Positions 57,167 to 64,000 of a stretch of 64,000 nucleotides of DNA are shown here, piece by piece. Position 1 is the stretch's first letter. Each line of letters begins with the position of its first letter. Below the pieces are notes generated by a model that saw only the letters and a program-made list of their open reading frames with translations, ran no database searches and was not told the origin of the DNA. Location of the stretch: contig CP099846.1 in assembly GCA_030062745.1 (NCBI GenBank), forward strand, positions 26,185,201 through 26,249,200, in the 5' to 3' direction. The position numbers and the translations under genes were made by a program. This DNA is from Capitulum mitella (taxonomy: Eukaryota; Arthropoda; Thecostraca; Pollicipedomorpha; Pollicipedidae).

Positions 57167-58014
57167 CTATGGCCGTTCTGTTACTCTAGTTGGGTTTATC
57201 CGTTGTCTGCGCGCACAAGTGGCCAGAACGATCGGTTGATGATCGGCAATGGGCTCCTCTAGTACGGTGTCGGAGGGATGCTGTTCATGACTGTTGGTTA
57301 TTATCAGGTCTAGTAATGAGGGGGTTGGATGCAGGTTGGCAGGCTTGTCAACGAGTTGAACAAGGCTGAGATCATTCATAAAAGCGGAAAACCGCGCTCC
57401 CCAGGAACGTCGGGGTTGAGGAAGTTGCTATTAAAATTTCCTAGGGCATACACAGGCATCCCTGCAGCTATTGCATCTTCGAGCTGCCCGCACACGTTGT
57501 TGAAGCCAATGGCCACGGCCTCATTTGATGGGCGATAGAAGGCACCTGTCACCACCGTGCTGCGGCCCAATCCCGTGACGGACAGCCAAGGGCGCAGCCA
57601 GGATTTCCTTAAGAGGGGGGGGGGGCTCAAAGAGGACTGGAATCATACGAAAACCACCTGCCGGGAAGACGATGTGTAATGGTCTTCACAAAAATGCGGA
57701 CTTAAGAGGGGAGGGCGGGGGGAGGGCGGGCCCCCGGGGCCTCCCTTGGCTGCGCCTCTGCGGACAGCCATAGCGTCTCTACTGACTCGTCAGTGCCTGA
57801 TGTCAGCAATGATGTTTAGTCTTGTTGCTCGGAGGTGGTCGGCGACGATGACCGCAACTCCGCCTCCGCGCGACCAAGCTGCACCGTGTGAGGTACAGTC
57901 CCAAAGATGTATGCTGTAGCCCGGAAAGACGAGCACTCTGGTGCTCGTCTTGTCTCGGATGGCAAGAATGAAACTCGAACGATGATGATATGGCGATGAC
58001 ATGGACGATGACAA
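57167..58014 (-). pseudogene. LINE endonuclease domain, broken
   Basis: Pieces include PGYSIHLWDCTSHGAAWSRG then GGVAVIVADHL (57790-58014), VVTGAFYRPSNE and YALGNFNSNFLNPD, where family members have GDFN (57376-57550), and LVDKPANLHPTPSLLDLIIT with a DHQPIV motif matching the conserved SDHxxI (57167-57379). The MITE insertion separates the first two pieces. Confidence 0.75.
57587..57760 (+). mobile_element. hAT-like MITE, GGCGCAGCCAGG family, inserted in the LINE
   Basis: It starts CAAGGGCGCAGCCAGG and ends TTGGCTGCGCCTCTG. A perfect 8-bp duplication CGGACAGC flanks it (57579-57586 and 57761-57768). The core GGGAAGACGATGTGTAATGG is shared with 8603-8768. Confidence 0.9.
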
Positions 58015-58060
58015 ACACGATGTTGATTACTGGAATTTTTTTGCCAAACATGGCCCACCT

Positions 58061-60998
58061 TGGAAGATCGCAGGGCCTGTTTGACATACCTTAACCTTGA
58101 CTTCGTTTTTGATTTTAAGAGGAGTCCCGGAGGTTCAGGGTTTTAATCTCCTCGCTTTCATATCCCCGCTCCGAGTAGATGACAGGCCCATGTAGCTAAT
58201 GGCGGAATGCGTGCTTATAAAGGGCTATCAGGAGGCACATGCCATCTTCCTGGATTGCAAAAGCTATCATGGTCGTAACTGCGGCCGCTCCAGTCGTAAA
58301 AATCAAACAAAAGTCCTCAAGGTTTATGCTGATGTCGCAACGTTCGTATGGGATCACTGTTGTATGTTACGGCACGCGGTTCGACGGCATATAAAAAAAT
58401 TATTTTCCTAACCCAAAAATTCTTTGGCTCTAAAGTAAATTCAAGTAAAATTCTACAGAGTTCCCATAAATATATCCATCTATAGAACGGTCCCATTTTT
58501 CAGCGATTCAAGACCGAGTGCGACATACCCAGACAAAGACGTCTGGAATGCTCAAGGCCGTCTCACTTTCAACAATGGGAGTGATAGGCTAAATGGCATT
58601 CTTTATCAGTAATGTGACGTATACCATATAGAATCAGCAATGTGACATTATACTTCCCATGAAAAAAGTCAATGCAAGCGACAAACGATGCAGATTAGCA
58701 TCTGGTGTTTCTTGGAATCGCTATACGATACCGCCAACTCCGATTGGTCTAGAACTCCTCACACCACCGGTTTACGCCCTTCGTTTGATTACTTTCGTTT
58801 GATTTGATTTGATTAGTCTCTCATTGGTCGACATCACGCAATTTTGTACCTCCTGGCCCAGACCGTTTCCGTTTGTAGGGAGTATAAATAGCGCCCCACT
58901 CGTCGCCCCGCATCTAAATTTCGCTGACACACATACAACCCAACGTAAGAAAGCATTTGTATCCACCACTCTTTCACTCTATGAAGTTAAACGAAACACT
59001 TGCGCTATCCTTAAAATCGCCACATACACTGACGTAACGAAGCTCACGCAGACTTTACAGGCGGCGCATAATGACCAATAGGTCGAGGCACGCCTCTAAA
59101 CCCAATATCAATCGTCGTCTCGGAGGCACTTGTGATTTTGGAGGGATAGTGGAAGGATCTCCGTATAGTGTGGGTGCCGGTATAGATGTTTGGTGAATGA
59201 CTGAAGTGAATAGAAGTTGGACTTAGAAGATCTTCTCTTTGATTGACTCATGAGAAACACTGGCACGAGCCAGGTCGTCAGTATTTCAACTATCACAAAG
59301 GCAGTTAGAAATGTGCTACACCACTTATTAATAGAACTGAAGCTAGACGACTAAAGGGACCCACAGAATGGCACGGAAATCCAAATCATGTTCTGCGTTC
59401 AGAGAACTGATAGGCGGTCTAATTCAAGACATCCCGAAATCGATTGTTATCCTCACGTCCATCTCCTGTCCTTCGCTCGTTTCTCCCCAATCAGCCGTGC
59501 CGGCAACGCGGACGGCCGCCAAAGACGCAGAACGCCAGAGCGGGGCATTTATTTTCCGTCAGCCTCGCGTGTGTAACACACAGTACACGTGCTCAAACAC
59601 ACTGCACTGTTGGACGGCTCGCATCGCATCCGGAAACGATCACAAGATGGGTCGGCGAAGGCCAGTCGACCCCATTCCATTCAGCGTCAAAATCGGTCTC
59701 TACTTTAACATGACTAAAACATGTTACAAAACCACAGACACCTGGGTACCATTGCCAGTCGCTAAGGCTATATGAGAGCATACCATCTTTGGTGGTTCAA
59801 TAAGCTTGGGTTCCGAAGGCACAACAGCTTAGCTAGTTCCAGATGGTGAAGCTTGGCTACCTCAAGACGCATGCGTAGGCCTGTAGGCACCAGTGACATA
59901 TCATTAGATTTTAAAGTCGCTGATATGTCAAGATATCGTTGTTGGTCAAGGCACAGACGACAAATCACTTGATGTGGATAACCGCCGAACAGATGGTCCA
60001 TCACTCGCAGCAGACTTTTGTGTTGCTTGCAACGACGGGAAAATCTTCCATCTGACTTTTTAACCAAATGAGCTGCGGGATTTCATGTCTTGTTTTGTTA
60101 CCGTCCCTTTGTTATTGTTCTCTCCGGCATTCGTAACGTCGAATGGAGTTCCCTTGTAAGACCTTTTCAATCTCTCGCCTCGCAAAATTTCGGAGGATCC
60201 AAACAACGCTGTTGTCCCCAGTAAAGGCCATTCGTCTTTTCATCCAAGACGATTTCAACCGATTGTCACGCATTCTTTTTTCACCATTCGAAGCAGGAAG
60301 ATTCTTTTTCCAACACAGACACCAAGCCTAAAAATAAAACCGGGATAATTTCGGCACGTATTGTAGCACGTCAGTGACGTTGTTTTAGTCCGCACCTCGG
60401 TGAGTCTCCTTTCTGCCTAAAAAGGATGTGCGGCCATTGATGTTCCTATGGAGGGCGGCCATCTCGTCAGTCTTGCTGCAAGTGCGTATGACGTAACTGA
60501 CACGACTGCGCCTGGACCGTCTGAACCGCATGCGGTTCGGTGTCTTGGGATCGTCCCCCCCCCTCGCCCATAGCACGGCTCTGGTAGGGGTAGTGATCCG
60601 CCTTCCTGAGCCGCGTGCGTGCGTTTCCTGCAGACGTCTGGTCCACCGAAATGTCGCCATGTGTCGGGCCTCACTTGGAACACGGCGACCACGACCCGTC
60701 AGTCATCGGGGGTTGCTCTACCGTTCACGCAGTCCAAGATGTCGTCTGGCGCCCTGCTCCTCGGCGACTGCGCTCAGTCGCCGTCGGCCGCCGCTCTCTC
60801 CCCAGCGCTGGCCTGAACCTCGTCCGCATGAACCTAACCCCCCCGCCGGACGGGCCCGCCAGTCTCTCGGCGCTGCTGACCGGCCGGCGCCGACTCGAGT
60901 CGACTCGCGACTCCGGCGGCCCGGCCGCTCGCGGGAGGCCGGGGAGTCAGCAGCCGGCCGGCGGACCGGGCGGGGCCGGGCGGCGGGCGGCGGGCCGC
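58061..60998. other. Intergenic region between LINE and MINDY4-like gene
   Basis: No protein gene is recognised. A CCAAT/TATA pair lies at 58823-58890. Positions 60480-60990 become GC-rich toward the 3' end of the MINDY4-like gene. Confidence 0.4.
58823..58890 (+). promoter_or_regulatory. Promoter-like ATTGG and TATAAATA pair without a recognised gene
   Basis: ATTGG (58823-58827, a CCAAT box in reverse) precedes TATAAATA (58883-58890) by 55 bp, then GCGCCCCACTCG. The arrangement looks like compact, strongly expressed genes such as histones, but no histone or other frame follows. Confidence 0.3.
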
Positions 60999-61132
60999 TC
61001 ACAGGATCGGCTCGTAGCCGTTCCAGCTGACGGCGGCGCCCGGCCAGCGCGTCCGCAGACAGTGTTCCAGCGGCGGCACCAGATCTCCGGAGCGGGCCGG
61101 CGGCGGCTCGGCGTCCGGGTTGCCGCTGTACT
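60999..61132 (-). CDS. MINDY4-like terminal exon
   Basis: The acceptor is TGCACCGCAG; one base from the previous exon completes the first codon. It encodes [16 protein letters not shown], then [15 protein letters not shown] and WNGYEPIL. The acceptor sequence is repeated many times just upstream (61126-61385). Confidence 0.88.
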
Positions 61133-63730
61133 CTGCGGTGCACAGATCGAATGAGGTTACCGCTGTACTCTTTGGTGCACGGATGGAGTAAAGGGTGCAC
61201 AGATGGGGTGAGGTTACCACCGTACGCTGCAGTGCACAGATCGAGTGAGGTTACCGCTGGACTGTGCGGCACGCAGATGGAGTGAGGTTACCGCTGGACT
61301 GTGCGGCACGCAGATGGAGTGAGGTTACCGCTGGACTGTGCGGTACGCAGGTGGAATGAGGTTACCGCTGTTCTCTGCGGTCACGGTCTGTTGGAAGCAG
61401 CGCCTCATATTCTCTGTGATATGGATTTGGATATAGACAACAGCCAGTGGTGTGCGCTGAGATTCAACCAGGGACATAGGCAGGATGGCTTTTATGCCGT
61501 TCTTGTTGCTTAAACATACAGCGCTCTTAACCCGGCACCGCCTGGCGTGTTTTTGTACCCGCGACCGCCTGGGGGTGTTAAAAAGGGCACCCCCCTGCTA
61601 TCTTAGGATCTAAGAGTCGGATCTGAGCCGGCTTACCACCAATCGATAGCCGTGCGTCTTGCGATTCAGAAAATACTATATAAGTCCCGGTCACGTGACT
61701 AATGACGTCACGGGTCACGTAATACGCATAACACGACGTCAGAAAAGCTGACATCGGTTTGTACCTCATATCATCGGTAATATTGGTCTTAGAGCCTTCC
61801 ATTGGATATCAAACGAAAGGCCACCATCGTTTGCATCAAATGCATGCCAAAATGTTAAAAAAATACCAGGTTTAGGTCAACTTAGGTCAGACGAAACATT
61901 GGTCTTGCTTTAAATGCCAAAGACCGATACTTACTCCCAGCCGTTTTGACCTACGTGACAAAAAGGATGAAAGTGAAATCCTCTCATGACCAGTTTTGCA
62001 TTATCTGCGGTCCATCGCGATAAATATGCTCTTTCTGCTCTTTAACGGGTCAAGGTCAAGCCAGATCATGACAAATCGTCATTTTTCTGACTAGGAACAA
62101 TAACTGCTGTCTGCTGCTACTGAACAATCTTCCACAGACAATGTTGCATTTCATTTCGTTTTGACATCTACCTTTGACGTGACCTGGCCTGACACGACAT
62201 CGCGTTGCATTTGGCCAACATTTTGCTAAGAAGCGCATACAGATTCACTTGTCTGACTTGAACATGGGAAAAGTCAGCAACAACAACTCCTATCAACCGC
62301 AATGCGAATCAGTCATGGGCAATGTCATCAATGCCATCAATGCCATCAATGCGCAATGCCATCATGCATGTGACCTAGCATGATCTCTAATGTTGACATT
62401 TCACAGTTGTATATCCTTTTGGGGACCGTTTCTTACGAAAATCTAAATAATCCATGCATTAAACACACAAATATTATCCCCCCAAAAAAAACTGAGCATC
62501 CAAAAACTGGCGCCACCGTCTGAACAGGCAAAAACAAGCATGCAAAGGTTCACTTATGGCGTCATATCTCCATGACCTGACCCAGCATGAGAATAGTTTC
62601 GATGTCAAAATATGCAAATTTGATTGTTGAACAGGTACCGAAAATTTGGTTGGGGCGACTCTAACGGTTCAGGAGATATTCATATAGGGCCCCCGAAGGG
62701 GGCCTTATTTGACACCCCCAGGCGGTGCCGGGTTAAAAGCTCAACAGTCATCGTTTTGGACGAAAACTGTCATTGGAAATCCCAGTGCACTTACACAAAT
62801 CACAAAATGATGTTATGCAGTTCTGCTTTGACCACGTCCACAATAAGCGCAATCCAAGCGCTGCAGCGCTGGCTTTGAGAATCAAGCCACCGTGGCGCCT
62901 ACCGACTGTGAGCCGGATCTCGTCGTCCTGTCGCGCCAGCATGTCGTAGTAGAAGATGTCGAAGGTGCCGGCTGCCGGCTGCTCCTGACAGAGCCGTCGG
63001 TCCGACGAGAACAGGCAGGTGAAGTGCGACTCGCTCAGAATCACCCAAATGGGCAGCTTCGGCGACTTCAGGTGGGAGCCCACCTGCGGACGGGGAGGTC
63101 AGCTGGTGTTCAATGGGGCTGGATCACCTATTTAAGCGGGCAAAGTCGAGAGGCTGTTTTTAGTTTTTGTTCAGAATTAAGCAGGCTGCGCCCAGTAACC
63201 GAAAAACAGCACTCTGAGTTATGAAATTCCTGTCGGAATGTCTTCCATTCGTCCCTGCAAATTAAATGATTAACTTGAACGTTGTACGGAGAAAATACAC
63301 GTGTGTGAATTGCATGACCACGATTTAGGCATAACATAATAATTCCGCCAGCCTTCCCAGGAAATGGAGTAAATGTTAGAAACTTGCTGTCTTAAGAGCA
63401 CTATCCGCAAGAGCATCTGACAAGGTGTACCGAGTCTGATGGATAGCAAACGTCAGGTGGACGGATTTTCCGGTCTCACCTCGCACGACTTGTAATGCTC
63501 AAACAGCGACAGTAGGCCGATCTCGCTCTTATTGTCCACCCCGCGAAGCACGGTGACGTCTTTGCCTTCACCCAGCTCCACGATGCCGTTGAATACGTTG
63601 GAGCTGGCTTTTCCGGTCAAGAGGAGATTGACCAGCTCCTGGGTGCAGTAGCCGTGGCGGCCAATCACCGTGTTGGTCGGCACATCCATGTCCTGCTTGA
63701 CGCTGTCGGGCCGAATGATTTCGTAAGCGT
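60999..63730 (-). CDS. MINDY4-like (FAM188B) deubiquitinase, last three exons; 5' part outside window
   Basis: MINDY enzymes cut ubiquitin chains, preferring K48 links. Exons on the minus strand in order: 63730-63480, 63083-62903, 61132-60999, with phases that agree (1, 0, 1). The first gives [20 protein letters not shown] and [20 protein letters not shown], then [20 protein letters not shown]. The second gives [20 protein letters not shown], then [20 protein letters not shown]. The third ends [20 protein letters not shown] then NGYEPIL and TGA. These match the C-terminal half of vertebrate MINDY4 almost segment by segment. The His in SESHF is likely the catalytic His; the catalytic Cys would lie upstream, outside the window. 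Intron 2 of this part holds a TTAA MITE. Confidence 0.88.
61126..61385. repeat. 37-bp minisatellite at the MINDY4-like terminal-exon boundary
   Basis: About seven units of the form GTGCGGCACGCAGATGGAGT followed by GAGGTTACCGCTGGACT run in tandem. The two most alike lie at about 61265-61340. The first unit overlaps the exon start, so the array seems to have grown from the splice junction itself. Confidence 0.85.
61532..62732. mobile_element. TTAA-flanked MITE, family 3, complete copy
   Basis: TTAA (61528-61531) CCCGGCACCGCCTGG ... CCAGGCGGTGCCGGG TTAA (62733-62736) gives a 15-bp terminal inverted repeat and 1201 bp between. AGGTCA occurs at 61874 and 61884 as a direct repeat spaced by 4, and GGGTCAAGGTCA near 62047. 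There is no transposase. A second copy starts at 63874. Confidence 0.9.
62321..62362. repeat. Short tandem repeat of CAATGCCAT
   Basis: About four irregular repeats of GTCATCAATGCCATCAATGC type inside the family 3 element. Confidence 0.7.
62903..63083 (-). CDS. MINDY4-like penultimate exon
   Basis: The acceptor is CCGTCCGCAG and the donor GTAGGC; phase 0 in, 1 out. It encodes [19 protein letters not shown] with the likely catalytic His, [10 protein letters not shown] and EIRLTV. Confidence 0.9.
63480..63730 (-). CDS. MINDY4-like third exon from the end
   Basis: The acceptor is AACTGCCAG and the donor GTGAGA. It encodes [20 protein letters not shown] through [28 protein letters not shown] is a hallmark of this family. 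Confidence 0.88.
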
Positions 63731-63873
63731 CTGGCAGTTATGGCGCTTTTTCGTCAATCTCCAAGTCCAAAAAAGAAGGTTATTGGTCATCAGGCGATGG
63801 AAGACGAGTTTTAACGCGTCCACATAATGCTGGGAAAATCGCATAGCCTGAAGCGAAATCAACTTTGCATGAA

Positions 63874-64000
63874 CCCGGCACCGACTGACGTGTTTTTATA
63901 CCCGCGACCGTCTGGGGTGTCGAAAAGGGCACCCCTGTGGTATCTCAGGATCTAACCGTCCGATCTAAACCTGTCTAACAATAATTAATAGCCCTGAGTG
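63874..64000 (+). mobile_element. TTAA-type MITE, family 3, second copy, cut by the window end
   Basis: TGAA then CCCGGCACCGACTGACGTGT and on through a TTTTTATACCCGCGACCG stretch matches the left end of the copy at 61532, with a decayed flank (TGAA for TTAA). Confidence 0.8.

Larger units (their letters stand above)
55440..58060 (-). mobile_element. Decayed non-LTR retrotransposon (LINE) with endonuclease and reverse transcriptase
   Basis: Reading on the minus strand from 58060 downward, frames give endonuclease pieces, a linker and reverse transcriptase pieces in LINE order, spread over different frames with many breaks. It is interrupted by a 174-bp hAT MITE at 57587-57760. The superfamily (Jockey, CR1 or a relative) cannot be settled by eye. 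Both ends are uncertain and no poly-A tail is evident. Confidence 0.8.

Noticed and set aside
58809..59081. Histone gene behind the TATA box
   Set aside because: The frame has none of the conserved histone sequences.
1..64000. CRISPR array, bacterial operon, or integrated virus
   Set aside because: The tandem repeats have no unique spacers of constant length, all genes are spliced and eukaryotic, and no viral structural or replication gene was seen.

Overview
The window is animal nuclear DNA, most likely from an arthropod and possibly a crustacean. The reasons are long spliced genes with GT-AG introns, a ZAD-type C2H2 zinc-finger gene (a class expanded in arthropods), and dense non-autonomous DNA transposons. 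Coding exons are GC-rich and the surrounding DNA is AT-richer. No bacterial, organellar or viral gene is visible. I cannot name the species.

Layout. (1) 3259-43068, plus strand: a complete 15-exon gene for a 672-residue sodium/sugar cotransporter of the SLC5 (SGLT) family. All 15 exons join in frame, and the sugar-site and extracellular cysteine positions match human SGLT1. Intron 1 is 23 kb. It holds most of the transposons and a small minus-strand gene (11622-12340) for a secreted or membrane protein. (2) 47430-47807, plus strand: a one-exon gene for a small secreted proline-rich repeat protein, with a well-placed TATA box and initiator. (3) 49804-52174, minus strand: a four-exon ZAD + C2H2 zinc-finger regulator of 476 residues. 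(4) 60999-63730, minus strand: the last three exons of a MINDY4-like (FAM188B) deubiquitinase whose 5' part lies beyond the window.

Mobile DNA fills most of the rest. Three sequence families of about 1.2 kb are flanked by TTAA and begin with CC or CCC, as non-autonomous piggyBac-like elements do. Several hAT-like elements have 8-bp target-site duplications: 8137-10133, 14057-17744 (with a broken BED-finger transposase exon), 36705-36863 and 57587-57760. Two larger elements are built of degenerate GGGCCCCTGAGAC-type units. A decayed LINE lies at about 55440-58060 on the minus strand, and a tRNA-derived SINE at about 32711-33000. Nesting gives relative ages: a hAT element splits a TTAA element at 14056/17753, and a hAT MITE sits inside the LINE.

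The most unusual pattern is that the three TTAA families look unrelated to each other, yet have nearly the same length and are all loaded with AGGTCA/TGACCT words (nuclear-receptor half-sites). The same words recur in a tandem array at about 19540-20130. The genes shown do not form one pathway. The transporter, zinc-finger regulator and deubiquitinase appear to be ordinary neighbours.
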